From NCBI RefSeq assembly GCF_000019525.1, contig NC_010506.1:1364001-1428000 (forward strand): a DNA stretch of 64,000 bases, given 5' to 3'. Made by a program: the position numbers and the translations under genes. This document shows, piece after piece, positions 35,061 through 44,438 of the stretch. The notes below the pieces were generated by a model. It worked only from the letters and a program-made list of their open reading frames with translations, searched no databases and had not been told where the DNA came from. Origin of the DNA: Shewanella woodyi ATCC 51908 (GTDB lineage: Bacteria > Pseudomonadota > Gammaproteobacteria > Enterobacterales > Shewanellaceae). How positions within the stretch are numbered: position 1 is the first letter of the stretch; every line of letters starts with the position of its first letter.

Positions 35061-35108
35061 AAAGTTGCGGAGCATTGAGAGCTTGCCTCAGTGTTAGCCC
35101 GCAACTTT
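35061..35108. terminator. Long hairpin after lptG
   Basis: AAAGTTGCGG and CCGCAACTTT form a perfect 10-bp stem. Inside it CATTGAG and CTCAGTG pair with one wobble. It lies in the convergent gap between lptG and the RDD gene, followed by CTTGG rather than a T-run. Confidence 0.5.
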
Positions 35109-35173
35109 CTTGGATGTAGCTTGAACCTGCGACTCGAAGCTTTCTTTAGCTTATCTTGAACTCGTTACTTCTT

Positions 35174-35698
35174 CTAAACGCCGTGCCAGTTACGCATCTG
35201 GTTAGCTTCTTTCGAGAGTTGGACAACCTCTGAGCGTGTCATCATATCCTGTAGGGCTAACTTGTCTCCATTGATCAATATCCACAAGTTACCTATCCCT
35301 AGAAGTGACCAAACCAGACGAGCGGCAGCGGTGATCATACTCAGGCTCTGTCCGTTAGGGTGCTGAACCTTAAGTCTCCAAGCTCGCATACCCAAAGTTT
35401 GGCCGCCGTAGCTCCAAAAAGAGATATAGAACAGACCAACACAGAGTGCTATCCAAAACTGGTATATCCCTTTATAGAGTGAGTCACCGTTGAGTAGATC
35501 TGATACATGCTCATAGTTACCCATTTCGATAAGGCCTGAGGAAGTTAGCCCTGTGAACACGCCGAAACCTATGGCACCGGCAATCATATAGACGGCAACG
35601 GCCAGTAATAGATCATAGACAATGGCACCACAGCGGCGAAAGAAGCCTGCGCGGGGGAAGTTTGCATGCTCACTATTGGGCATCGAGCTCTCTTTCAT
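35174..35698 (-). CDS. RDD-family membrane protein
   Basis: 174 residues. The RDD family signature is visible: RCGAIVYDLLLAVAV in the first helix (Arg-Asp pattern), GLFYISFWSYGGQTLGMRAWRLKV in the second half, then RLVWSLLGIGNLW. There are three to four hydrophobic segments. Family members are small inner-membrane proteins of uncertain role, sometimes linked to ion stress. Two in-frame ATGs occur near the start (35698 and, six codons in, the Met of MPNSEH); I keep the first. Confidence 0.85.
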   Translation of the reverse strand: MKESSMPNSEHANFPRAGFFRRCGAIVYDLLLAVAVYMIAGAIGFGVFTGLTSSGLIEMGNYEHVSDLLNGDSLYKGIYQFWIALCVGLFYISFWSYGGQTLGMRAWRLKVQHPNGQSLSMITAAARLVWSLLGIGNLWILINGDKLALQDMMTRSEVVQLSKEANQMRNWHGV

Positions 35699-35760
35699 GT
35701 TAACTCTCTCTAGGTTATTGAGATCTTATTGCTTGTTAATCAAATAATATAAATTGAGCT

Positions 35761-36015
35761 TTAGCTCTCTTTAGGGTCATCTTTGATGTAGTAGATGTCA
35801 CTGAACCCCATCTTGGCAAACTCTTTATCTCTAAAGTCACGGGCTGCCGATTTTCCTTTAGATGTCATAACAACCTGCTGCTCCATCATATGGTAGCTAG
35901 TTAGATCTATCCCTTCGGCTGCTGCAACCGCTTCATGGATATTATTAAATTTGTCATAGGCGAAGTTAATCTCTTTTGCCTGTTTATTAAATTTGTAGGT
36001 AATTCTACGGGCCAT
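35761..36015 (-). CDS. Small conserved protein, DUF2960-like
   Basis: 84 residues, strongly charged and without signal peptide. The pattern MARRITYKFNKQAKEINF, followed by HEAVAAAEGIDLTSYHMMEQQ and KGKSAARDFRDKEFAKMGF, matches my memory of the short DUF2960 family of Shewanella and Vibrio. The function is unknown. It lies between the RDD gene and the acetyltransferase on the same strand. Confidence 0.75.
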   Translation of the reverse strand: MARRITYKFNKQAKEINFAYDKFNNIHEAVAAAEGIDLTSYHMMEQQVVMTSKGKSAARDFRDKEFAKMGFSDIYYIKDDPKES

Positions 36016-36071
36016 AATTTTCTCAACTAATTATTAAATATGAATCTAAATCTAAACTTAAAATGACCAAG

Positions 36072-36554
36072 CTAGCTTATCTCCAGCACCATATAACAGG
36101 CATCAGGAGTATAACTTTCCAGGCTTTTATCAATCTTTTGACGGATAAAACCTTGTCTAAGCCAGTAACTGTCGGCGCCTTGTACTGCCACCAGTGAGAT
36201 ACTGCTCAGAGCCGCGTCAGCAGCACCTTGTACTAATTTGTCAAACGCTAAGCGTCCTGCGCCTTTTCCCTGTGCCTTAGCAGACAGAGCAATATCATGC
36301 AGGTAAAGGGTATTGGGCTGTGCTTTAGCTTGAACTTTTTGCTCAAGTGCTGGTGGTGTGCCTAACTCCCAAGGGTGAGCGAGGCAGTAACCTAAGGTCT
36401 GATGGTTATCTTCAATCACAAAACAAGTTTGTGGTGATAATTGCCATTTACTCTGTAGCACCTCCAGAGACTCGGGGACAATACCTGGGTAACACTCCTC
36501 TTGGATATCAAGAATGATCTTCCAGTCATCAGATATGATACTTCGTAGTTGCAT
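36072..36554 (-). CDS. GNAT-family N-acetyltransferase
   Basis: 160 residues from the ATG at 36554 (MQLRSIISDDW), which has GAGGG four bases upstream; an earlier in-frame start at 36578 lacks it. GNAT features: YCLAHPWELG, YLHDIALSAKAQGKGAGRLAFDKL (acetyl-CoA loop QGKGAG), then SISLVAVQGADSYWLRQGF, the usual final strand and helix. The substrate is not predictable. It is close to the M32 carboxypeptidase gene (about 40 bases), possibly co-transcribed. Confidence 0.85.
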   Translation of the reverse strand: MQLRSIISDDWKIILDIQEECYPGIVPESLEVLQSKWQLSPQTCFVIEDNHQTLGYCLAHPWELGTPPALEQKVQAKAQPNTLYLHDIALSAKAQGKGAGRLAFDKLVQGAADAALSSISLVAVQGADSYWLRQGFIRQKIDKSLESYTPDACYMVLEIS

Positions 36555-36593
36555 GAAACCCTCAGGCCTTGTTATCAAGAGACGTATAATACT

Positions 36594-38084
36594 TTATTTA
36601 AGGTACCTTTGCTCTAGGTGACGTTTGAAATATTCGGGATTTAGGGGCTCGCCAGTGGCCTGTTTGACCAGTTCATCGGTCGACAGTAAACAGCCTTTTG
36701 ACCAGATGTTTTGCTCAAGCCAGTCAAATATAACCTGTATTTTACCTTGGGCCACTAATGCATCGACCGAGCCTAAGCTCTTTTCAATCGCGTAACGAAA
36801 TTGCGCTGCGTACATAGCCCCTAAGGTGTAACTTGGGAAGTAACCTAACTCTCCTACAGCCCAATGTATATCTTGCATACAGCCATTTTGATAATTCCCA
36901 CTGGTATCAACACCTAACAGGCTTTGCATATTCTCAGCCCAGAAGTCGGGCAGGTCGGCTACCGCTAAACTGGCATCCACTAAGCCTTTTTCAGCTTCAA
37001 ATCGCAGTAGAATATGACAAGGATAGGTGACTTCATCTGCATCGACTCGGATAAAGCCTGGCTCGACTCTGGTATAGAGCTTAGTTAAAGCTTGGGTATC
37101 GAGCCCCTTGCCTAAATGCTGGGAGATGAGTGGCTCAAGTTGGCTAAGGAATCCTGCTCCACGGCCTAGCTGCATCTCACAGAAGAGGCTTTGGCTTTCA
37201 TGAATTGCCATAGAACGGTGTCCACCTACAGGCTGACCACGCCACTGTTTAGGCAGACTTTGCTCATATCTGGCATGGCCTGTTTCATGAATAACTCCCA
37301 TTAACCCTTGGGTAAAATCAGTTTCATCAAAACGCGTAGTTAAGCGAATATCCCCAGGGACACCGCCGCAAAAAGGGTGGCTGCTGGTATCTAAACGACC
37401 TTGGTTGAAGTCAAAGCCGAGAAAGTTCATCACGTCTCGCCCTAGCGCTTCCTGTTTTTCGGCTGAGAACGAGGGAATATCGACTTTCAAATCATTTAGC
37501 TGATTCGCCTGAACTTGGATGATCATCTGTGGTAGCCAGCTCTTTAAACTGCCGAACACTTTCTCCAAACGACGTGTTGTCATGCCAGGCTCAAATTTGT
37601 TTAGGAGAGCGTCATAGGGGCTGATGTTTTGGGCTTGTGCGCGGATGGCCGCTTCCTCTCTGACTAGCGTGATAAGGGCTTCTAGGTTCGGTTTAAACCC
37701 CTGCCAATCATTGTTTTTGCGCTGCACACGCCATGCATGTTCACACTGGTAGGCGAGCTGAGTCTTACTTTGTACAAGCGAAGCTGGGACGATATTGGCC
37801 TGAAAGTACTGATACTGCATCTCTCGCAGATTGGCTGCTTGCTCCATATTCAGCACTTCATCTGCCGCAAGATTTAGTGTTTCCTCAATAAAGTCGGCGG
37901 TTTTTAACTCATGAATATGCCCTGCAAGTTCGGCCATTGCCGCCCCTCTTGCTTCACTGCCACCACTTGGCATCATGGTGGCTTGATCCCAGTCGCCAAG
38001 TGCGCTTAAGTGTTCAAAATGTGAGATTTTTTGAAAATGTTGACTGAGCTTGCTGTAGTGAGGATTGCTGTTTGAGTTGGCCAT
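36594..38084 (-). CDS. M32-family metallocarboxypeptidase
   Basis: 496 residues, the usual size of Taq carboxypeptidase-like enzymes. The zinc site HETGH is at about residues 263-267 (GVIHETGHARYEQSLP). Other family motifs are SPYDALLNKFEPGMT, HPFCGGVPGDIRLTTRF, and DEVTYPCHILLRFEAEKGLV with the third ligand. It removes C-terminal residues from peptides in the cytoplasm. Confidence 0.95.
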   Translation of the reverse strand: MANSNSNPHYSKLSQHFQKISHFEHLSALGDWDQATMMPSGGSEARGAAMAELAGHIHELKTADFIEETLNLAADEVLNMEQAANLREMQYQYFQANIVPASLVQSKTQLAYQCEHAWRVQRKNNDWQGFKPNLEALITLVREEAAIRAQAQNISPYDALLNKFEPGMTTRRLEKVFGSLKSWLPQMIIQVQANQLNDLKVDIPSFSAEKQEALGRDVMNFLGFDFNQGRLDTSSHPFCGGVPGDIRLTTRFDETDFTQGLMGVIHETGHARYEQSLPKQWRGQPVGGHRSMAIHESQSLFCEMQLGRGAGFLSQLEPLISQHLGKGLDTQALTKLYTRVEPGFIRVDADEVTYPCHILLRFEAEKGLVDASLAVADLPDFWAENMQSLLGVDTSGNYQNGCMQDIHWAVGELGYFPSYTLGAMYAAQFRYAIEKSLGSVDALVAQGKIQVIFDWLEQNIWSKGCLLSTDELVKQATGEPLNPEYFKRHLEQRYLK

Positions 38085-38282
38085 GTGAGCTCTTTATTTG
38101 ATTGCCTATTTGACTATGGTACTGATTTTTAATCCAAGATCATAATGCAATAGTCCGCTTTTAAATGTGGTTTCTATCCTGTCTCTGTTTTGCTATAGTT
38201 TCAAAGTTGAAATGTGAGGGGAAAGTTAATTTTTTCTTTTATTTCAGTAAAATGGAATGTTGTATTGTACATGGAGGCTACT

Positions 38283-38918
38283 ATGGTGGAATTTTTATTC
38301 GCCCAAGCTAATTTACCTTTTTCTATCTCACTCTCATTTGTCCTCCTGTTGGGGATATTCGAAGCGCTCTCTTTAGTTCTTGGCTACAGCTTAGTGGGAG
38401 CGATGGATGATTGGGCTCCTATCGATCTGGATGTGGACGCCGATGGCTCAGCTTCTGGTTTTACCGGAGTATCCGGTTGGCTGTGTCTTAATCGATTACC
38501 CCTGCTTATCTGGTTTGTATTGGTGTTAGTGAGTTTCTCTATCACAGGGTACACAAGCAACTTTCTCTCTCTGTTATTAACTGACCAACCACTTCCTCAA
38601 ATTATCAGCTTACCTATTGCGCTTATATTGACAGCTTTTTCGTGTAGATATGTTGGGGCGGCAGTTGCTAAGGTATTGCCTAAAAATGAGAGCACAGCTG
38701 TCTCTATCGATACGCTATTAGGCAGTATTGGGACTGTGACATTAGGTTGCGCGATTAAAGGCAACCCGAGCGAGGCTTTGGTTAAAGATCAGCACCAACA
38801 GAAACACTATGTATTGGTCGAACCTGAAGTGGCGGGAGTGGAGTTTCAAACCGGCACTCAAGTGGTACTGCTAAAGCGTGAGGGCACGGTTTGGTCAGCG
38901 GCTAAATTCGATTCTTAA
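38283..38918 (+). CDS. yqiJ: YqiJ-like inner-membrane OB-fold protein
   Basis: 211 residues from the ATG at 38283, which has GGAGG nicely spaced upstream; longer in-frame starts lack this. Three to four hydrophobic helices (about 10-35, 75-100, 110-130) are followed by a C-terminal soluble domain with TAVSIDTLLGSIGTVTLG and HYVLVEPEVAG, as in E. coli YqiJ. It precedes the flotillin gene by about 30 bases, the conserved yqiJ-yqiK order. NfeD-like OB proteins usually partner with flotillins in membrane microdomains. Confidence 0.9.
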   Translation: MVEFLFAQANLPFSISLSFVLLLGIFEALSLVLGYSLVGAMDDWAPIDLDVDADGSASGFTGVSGWLCLNRLPLLIWFVLVLVSFSITGYTSNFLSLLLTDQPLPQIISLPIALILTAFSCRYVGAAVAKVLPKNESTAVSIDTLLGSIGTVTLGCAIKGNPSEALVKDQHQQKHYVLVEPEVAGVEFQTGTQVVLLKREGTVWSAAKFDS

Positions 38919-38949
38919 TTCAAAACAGTAAAATTTTAAGGGAAATAAA

Positions 38950-40764
38950 ATGGACCAAATTCAAGGTATTGGCTCAACGCTAGGCGGAGGCTTCGTGTTT
39001 ATTGTTGCCGGCGCAGTGTTGTTGGGCATATTAGTTATCGGGCTTATTTTTGCCAAGCTGTATCGACGTGCTTCGAAAGAGATGGCATTTGTTAGAACTG
39101 GTTTTGGCGGTGAGAAAATAGTTAAAGATGGTGGTGCGATAGTACTGCCTGTATTGCATGAAACCATTGCGGTTAACATGAATACCCTGCGTATCGAAGT
39201 GGAGAAGATGCAAAAAGATGCATTGATCACTAAAGATAGAATGCGTGTGGATGTGAGAGCTGACTTCTATCTTCGTGTCGCTCCGAGTGCCGAAGGGATC
39301 TCCATGGCGGCGCAAACTTTAGGTTCGCGTACCACACGTGTTGAAGAGGTTAAAAAGTTGATGGAGTCTAAGTTTGTTGACGTGCTTCGAGCCGTTGCTG
39401 CTGAGATGACCATGACTGAGATGCATGAACAAAGATCTGATTTTGTGCAGAGAGTTCAGAATAATGTGGCTAACGATCTTGAGAAAAACGGTTTGGAGTT
39501 AGAGTCTGTCTCACTGACTGGCTTTGATCAGACGGATCTACAGTTCTTTAATGAAAATAATGCTTTTGATGCCGAAGGTCGTGCTCGCTTGGCAAAAATC
39601 ATCGAAGAGAAGCGCAAAGAGACCAACGACATCGAGCAGGAGAACCGCATTAAGATTGAGATGCGTAATCTAGAAGCTGAAAAAGAGTCATTGGATATTG
39701 AACAAGCTGAGCAGGAAGCGAAATTGATCCAGCAGCAGGCACTGGACTTTAAGCGTGCAGAGCAGAAGGCTGAGATTTTAAAGCAGCAGGAGCAGAAAAC
39801 ACGTGAAGAGCGTGAGGCTGAAATTGCGAAAGAACGCGCAATTGAGAGTGCTGAGATTGAGAAAACTAAAGATATCGAAACCCGTGAAATTGAGAAGCGT
39901 AAAGCGATTGAGCAGTCTCGTATTCAGCAGCAAAGGGATATCGAAGTTGCCGAACAAGATAAGCAGATCGCAATTGCACAGAAATCGGAAGAGGAGTCAG
40001 CGGCTAGGGCTAAGGCTGCTGAAGCTGAGAAGTTAAAGGTTGAGAAGCTCGAAGCCGTTATCACCACCCGTCAAGTTGCTGAGGCAAATCGTAGTAAAGA
40101 GATTGAGGTGATTGATGCTCGTAAAGAAGCTGAGCGTGAAGCGGTGGGGATCACGGTTCAGGCGGAAGCTGAGAAGCGTGCAGCCGAAGATAAATCCAGT
40201 GCGATATTGATTGAAGCTAAAGCCAGCGCCGATGCGAAAATGCTTAAAGCTGAAGCGGATGAGAAGGTTTATGCGGTTGAGGCAGCCGGTAAGCAAGCGC
40301 TTCACGAAGCTGAGAATGTGCTAAGTGATGAGCAGATTGAGTTGCAGAAGTCCTTAGCTGTGCTGGAAGCCCTACCTGAAGTGGTTAAGCAGTCAGTGAA
40401 GCCTCTTGAAAATATTGAGGGGATTAAAATACTGCAAGGTTATGGCGCCACGGGAAGCAGCGCTTCGCAATCAGGTGTGATGGCTCAAGCTGGACAAGGC
40501 GGTATTGCTGAGCAGGTGACCAGTGCTGCACTTAACTATCGTGCTAATGCGCCAGTGGTTGATGCCATGCTGCGTGAGTTAGGTTTAGTGGATGCAGAAA
40601 AGGGCGGGCTTAACGATCTGCTTAGCGGTAACAACTCGCTGGCATCTGATACCCTCTCAATTTTAGACCCTAATAAACTCAAGCTCAATGGTAATGGTCC
40701 ATTAGTCGATGGTGCTGAGGGAGTTGATGGGCTAGATAAGAAAGAGAACCCAAATCTGAACTAA
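38950..40764 (+). CDS. yqiK: Flotillin (SPFH-domain protein), YqiK-like
   Basis: 604 residues. One N-terminal membrane helix (about 12-37), an SPFH domain (about 40-200, with RTGFGGEKIVKDGGAIVLPVLHE), then a very long Glu/Lys/Ala coiled coil from about 205 to 430 and a flotillin C-terminal region with KSLAVLEALPEVVKQSVKPLE, followed by a low-complexity tail. It oligomerises in the inner membrane and organises microdomains. Co-transcribed with yqiJ and ended by a strong terminator. Confidence 0.95.
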   Translation: MDQIQGIGSTLGGGFVFIVAGAVLLGILVIGLIFAKLYRRASKEMAFVRTGFGGEKIVKDGGAIVLPVLHETIAVNMNTLRIEVEKMQKDALITKDRMRVDVRADFYLRVAPSAEGISMAAQTLGSRTTRVEEVKKLMESKFVDVLRAVAAEMTMTEMHEQRSDFVQRVQNNVANDLEKNGLELESVSLTGFDQTDLQFFNENNAFDAEGRARLAKIIEEKRKETNDIEQENRIKIEMRNLEAEKESLDIEQAEQEAKLIQQQALDFKRAEQKAEILKQQEQKTREEREAEIAKERAIESAEIEKTKDIETREIEKRKAIEQSRIQQQRDIEVAEQDKQIAIAQKSEEESAARAKAAEAEKLKVEKLEAVITTRQVAEANRSKEIEVIDARKEAEREAVGITVQAEAEKRAAEDKSSAILIEAKASADAKMLKAEADEKVYAVEAAGKQALHEAENVLSDEQIELQKSLAVLEALPEVVKQSVKPLENIEGIKILQGYGATGSSASQSGVMAQAGQGGIAEQVTSAALNYRANAPVVDAMLRELGLVDAEKGGLNDLLSGNNSLASDTLSILDPNKLKLNGNGPLVDGAEGVDGLDKKENPNLN

Positions 40765-40806
40765 ATCTTAACTTAAGTGGTAGGATTTGAATTTAGCATT
40801 CAAGTA

Positions 40807-40832
40807 GAAAAGCGCCTTAGGGCGCTTTTTTT
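40807..40832 (+). terminator. Terminator after yqiK
   Basis: AAAGCGCC and GGCGCTTT arms with a TTAG loop followed by T7. Confidence 0.95.
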
Positions 40833-40885
40833 GTTTAGTGGTAAAGTGATGTCACTTTTTGATGATTAGTCACATCTCTTTTTAA

Positions 40886-41428
40886 TTAAACTGACTTTTC
40901 ATAGGCGATAGATAACCATTTGATCACTTCATCATCGATATCAGATAACTCGTGTAACTGTATTCTATGGGTGCACATGGTGCCAAATGGACCTGAATTT
41001 TCTAGTCGTCCTTGCACTTCAATGTCTTTGAGTTTTAAGCCCAGATCTACTCTAGATTTAGTAGCGGGCTTAATTAATGCGAACTGTTTTGCGCGTATGA
41101 CACTCACACTGGCTTTTTTAGGGCTAAGGGTGACATCATTACCAAACTTCAATACGACGGATATCAGTTTGTCATAGAGTGGTTTTAGTGTGGCTTTACC
41201 ATCATATTGTGCCGAAACTAGATCTTCACTCGGTGCATCTTGCTCTTTTGATAAAGTGACTATGGTATTGGCAAAACCATGTGTTACGCCATGTTCCGTC
41301 TTCAGAAATTTTACCGCTATTGAGTGCTTTTCTAGTTTCTCTTTTTTGAGTATTTGAAACCATTCCTCCAGTGTTTTCCCTGTTTTTTCTGGCATGTTGT
41401 TAATCATTGTTTGCAGGGTTTTGTCCAT
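40886..41428 (-). CDS. DUF4287/DUF5655-like protein
   Basis: 180 residues. The N-terminal half (MPEKTGKTLEEWFQILKK, then HGVTHGFANTIV) fits DUF4287, and the C-terminal half (KPLYDKLISVVLKFG, HRIQLHELSDIDDEVIKWL) fits DUF5655. The two domains are commonly fused in small cytoplasmic proteins of unknown role. It starts 5 bases after the end of the next upstream gene (41434-42402), so both are in one minus-strand operon. Confidence 0.8.
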   Translation of the reverse strand: MDKTLQTMINNMPEKTGKTLEEWFQILKKEKLEKHSIAVKFLKTEHGVTHGFANTIVTLSKEQDAPSEDLVSAQYDGKATLKPLYDKLISVVLKFGNDVTLSPKKASVSVIRAKQFALIKPATKSRVDLGLKLKDIEVQGRLENSGPFGTMCTHRIQLHELSDIDDEVIKWLSIAYEKSV

Positions 41429-41433
41429 TTTTC

Positions 41434-42402
41434 CTACCTTTTTATTAAAGATGAAAGGAACTCATTGGGAGAGTCTAAACCCAAATAGATGAGTTTGCCC
41501 GTATCGAGCTTAATCTCTACATTAGGCTGCCCTGACAAGTTAAACCTTTTAATGTGGTGAGCTCTACGTATGGTTTTAGTGTTTAGTTGTACTGAAACAA
41601 TATCATCAAATGGAATAGTGAGCGGGTTCCATACACCGTACCTCACAATAATACTTGTGGATGTAATGGAGATAGGTCTAATCGAAATCGCTCTATATTC
41701 GGCGATGAAGAACACTAAGCCAATTAGCGTCATTATCGAAATAACATTTGCAGAGATTGGCGACCATAGAAAGTGCAGTACTAAGTGCATTATGGGGAGT
41801 TCAAACACAATGATAAGGATGAAACCTAATAAGTTGCTCTGAGTACCATCCTTCATATGACAGCTAAAATGTTTCTCTCCATGAAAGTCGTTTCGATTAA
41901 CTCTTTTTGTAAATAAAGCATAGGTCCATACTCTTGCCTCAAAAGAGAGCAGAGCACTTATGGCGCCTTTACCTAGAATAGACTCAATGGGTTGTGAAAT
42001 GGCTAAGTCAGGATCTTTGCCTTGGTTTAATTGCGCTTTGATAGCAAAGATAACAGTAAAAATAGTGATGATTTCTAAGGTGACAAACACAGCAATGGCA
42101 AGGTAACGCCCAGACTCTAAATAATGCCAAACTAACTTCGAGTTTTCAGGGATCACTAAGCTACCAAGCAGGATAACTAAGCAGCTATAGGCCAAGGCCT
42201 TAACGGCAGCCTCCTTCCTATCTTTAATGCAGATAAAGCAGAGGATAGGTAGAAATATTAAACCATCTACCACTAAAAGCCACTCAGGTTTAGTGCTACC
42301 AAAATCATTTAATAGCGTTGAGCTCTGGTAATAAAACACCCATGAACAAGCCATGATCAGTAGAGAGATGAAAGGAATATTTCTCTTTGTCAAAATCTTC
42401 AT
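41434..42402 (-). CDS. Polytopic membrane protein of unknown function
   Basis: 322 residues. About four N-terminal helices, a middle segment, two more helices (about 190-235), and a C-terminal soluble part with ITSTSIIVRYGVWNPLTIPFDDIVSVQL, which looks like a bacterial PH-like domain. I do not recognise the family as a whole. GAGGAG precedes the ATG. It is co-transcribed with the DUF4287 gene. Confidence 0.7.
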   Translation of the reverse strand: MKILTKRNIPFISLLIMACSWVFYYQSSTLLNDFGSTKPEWLLVVDGLIFLPILCFICIKDRKEAAVKALAYSCLVILLGSLVIPENSKLVWHYLESGRYLAIAVFVTLEIITIFTVIFAIKAQLNQGKDPDLAISQPIESILGKGAISALLSFEARVWTYALFTKRVNRNDFHGEKHFSCHMKDGTQSNLLGFILIIVFELPIMHLVLHFLWSPISANVISIMTLIGLVFFIAEYRAISIRPISITSTSIIVRYGVWNPLTIPFDDIVSVQLNTKTIRRAHHIKRFNLSGQPNVEIKLDTGKLIYLGLDSPNEFLSSLIKR

Positions 42403-42442
42403 CGACTCCTCTTACAGTTTAAATAGTTTATCAAGATTAACA

Positions 42443-42901
42443 CTATACATTGCCAGTGTGGGAATTAGCTGAAATTGGCTTATGTAAAAATTGATTTATT
42501 TTGTGTTGAATGTAAATAACATGGAGAAAGGAACTTAATATTGGGTTTAACCAGAGATCACCTCCTTTTTTAGCCCCAATGATTTGATTGATCCTATTTC
42601 TTACTTTTATCAGCCATGTAATATGAAAGATAGAAGAGATAACGTGCATAGCCTTTGAGAAAATAAGTAGCTCTTGACTGCCGCTTGCGACAAAGAAAAT
42701 AATAAGGCTAAAATAGGAGATGAGATGTATCGTGATGGCAGAAATCGAGAACCATTGTGGGATTGGATTTACCACATTTTCATTAACTATTCTTGTGAGA
42801 GTGAACAGTTGATAAATGACATAAATGCCAAAAGTAAGTACACAAAACGTAATGGTTTTAGGTATTGAGTTTGAGTGGAATATATTTTTTATGTTTTTCA
42901 T
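42443..42901 (-). CDS. Small membrane protein, DUF4234-like
   Basis: 152 residues from the ATG at 42901 (MKNIKNIFHS), with AGGGAAG upstream; the longer frame begins further out without a binding site. Three hydrophobic segments (ITFCVLTFGIYVIYQLF, IHLISYFSLIIFFVA, AMHVISSIFHITWL). The first, followed by a basic segment, and the repeat of FGIY-type sequence recall DUF4234. No function known. Confidence 0.6.
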   Translation of the reverse strand: MKNIKNIFHSNSIPKTITFCVLTFGIYVIYQLFTLTRIVNENVVNPIPQWFSISAITIHLISYFSLIIFFVASGSQELLIFSKAMHVISSIFHITWLIKVRNRINQIIGAKKGGDLWLNPILSSFLHVIYIQHKINQFLHKPISANSHTGNV

Positions 42902-43032
42902 TTTCTTCCCTGAACAGTTGATAAACATACATCTAGGTAGATTGTTATAATTAAAACCGAAGGCCACACTCTATGGAGTCTACTAGTACCTTTGTTACTC
43001 TGAAAAATCACATTGAATTTATTTTATTAAAA

Positions 43033-43374
43033 TTAGCGACCTTGGAGTGAAAACCAAGCTTTTTGCATCTTTTTTAGTAGCTTGTTAAAGCTGTTTTCAT
43101 CTAAACCTTCATCAGGTGGGTCACCACTATCCTCCTTTATTTTACGTTGCTCTTGCTTCGCTTTTTCCACATTCTTAAATTGAGGCGGTGGAATGGGGAA
43201 AAAGGAGATTAAAGGAAATATTGCTAAAAACAGGAAGGCTCCTTTTGACATGCCTCTCCCCCATTTTACCAGTTTAAACATCACTTTAATTAGGGTCAGA
43301 AAGAGGATGACGACAACAATATATTGCAGTAACTCATTTATTAAATAGTTAAGTAGATCCATATATTTTGTCAT
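43033..43374 (-). CDS. Small membrane protein of unknown function
   Basis: 113 residues with two hydrophobic helices (YIVVVILFLTLIKVMF; AFLFLAIFPLISFFPI) followed by a charged tail rich in Lys, Glu and Asp (KNVEKAKQEQRKIKEDSGD). No family recognised. One of several small membrane proteins on the same strand. Confidence 0.55.
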   Translation of the reverse strand: MTKYMDLLNYLINELLQYIVVVILFLTLIKVMFKLVKWGRGMSKGAFLFLAIFPLISFFPIPPPQFKNVEKAKQEQRKIKEDSGDPPDEGLDENSFNKLLKKMQKAWFSLQGR

Positions 43375-43566
43375 CCAATTTACCTACGTCATTATAATAG
43401 ATGGGGTGAAGATGCCCTTTTTCAAGTCGCTTATAACTAATTGATTCGTAAAGAGGATTGATTGTTGACTAGCCAGAACGGAAATTTCAGACCTCTATTG
43501 GTTAGTTTCTTGGTTTTCGGGAGGGGTAGGGACAGTGCGGGAAGCGCTAAAGTCTATTTTATGAGC

Positions 43567-43974
43567 CTAGGGCATATCAAAACAACTAAATGTGTTTGGT
43601 TTTATTTCATTACTGCTATCAACATTAAACTTCAAAAAGCGACTAGAGCATTCACTGTCTTGCCATGGTTGGCAGCTAGACACTGATACTGTACAACTAT
43701 TACCAAAACATCCATAAGTTAGCATATTTACTTTATTCATTTTATTAAGCTCGAGTAACGAAGCTACAACAGAACCTACAGTCTTCACAGCTTTTCCTTC
43801 ACAGGCATAATTATCTGCTGAAATGGGTATGTTTGAGTATTTTAATATTTTTTCGATCAACTCATGGGTATCAGGCCTTTGCTCTGAGTTATCATGAAAA
43901 TATAAATAAGTACTTGAAGCTCCTAAAGTTATACCAACAATAAAGATTATTAAATATATCAATCTAGTTAACAT
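43567..43974 (-). CDS. Small secreted or membrane-anchored Cys-rich protein
   Basis: 135 residues: an N-terminal hydrophobic helix (LIYLIIFIVGITLGASSTYLYF), then a soluble part with six cysteines, including YGCFGNSCTVSVSSCQPWQD, compatible with disulfides in the periplasm. No family recognised. AT-rich. Confidence 0.55.
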   Translation of the reverse strand: MLTRLIYLIIFIVGITLGASSTYLYFHDNSEQRPDTHELIEKILKYSNIPISADNYACEGKAVKTVGSVVASLLELNKMNKVNMLTYGCFGNSCTVSVSSCQPWQDSECSSRFLKFNVDSSNEIKPNTFSCFDMP

Positions 43975-44004
43975 TGTGAAGGTACTCTCGCCGGCGCATA
44001 AGGT

Positions 44005-44343
44005 TTAAAGCAACCGCGCGTCTTTTCGCGTCGTATTGTCTTTGCTTGGTAAGTGCTTTGTGAGTACATAGGCCAGTAACGGCAGCCATGATAATAAAGC
44101 TATGAATAGCCCATAAAGCATGTAATTAGTCTTATTGATATATGGCCACCCAAGCTCCGTACCCCATGGGTATTCACTTAGTATTTCATCGGTGGCGAAC
44201 AATCCAATATACACACCTTCATAACCAGCTAAGAGTGTAAAAAATACACCTAAAAGTACAAAAGCGAGAATGATGAGCTTATTCATGATGGCCATTGAAC
44301 GAGCCTGAAGAGTTACTCGTTCTTGATTGATTTTTAATATCAT
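44005..44343 (-). CDS. Small two-helix membrane protein
   Basis: 112 residues with hydrophobic segments LIILAFVLLGVFFTLLAGYEGVYI and YMLYGLFIALLSWLPLLAYVL. The start is uncertain: Met at the MAIM or MNKL positions, about 18-21 codons in, would place the first helix directly at the N-terminus. No family recognised. Confidence 0.5.
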   Translation of the reverse strand: MILKINQERVTLQARSMAIMNKLIILAFVLLGVFFTLLAGYEGVYIGLFATDEILSEYPWGTELGWPYINKTNYMLYGLFIALLSWLPLLAYVLTKHLPSKDNTTRKDARLL

Positions 44344-44438
44344 ACAATGACTGTATCGAAGTTTCTGTGTCGATTCAATGCTTCACTTGGCATGATTCTT
44401 TGATGGGGGCTTGCAAATAAGTCGTATTAGTTATGTGC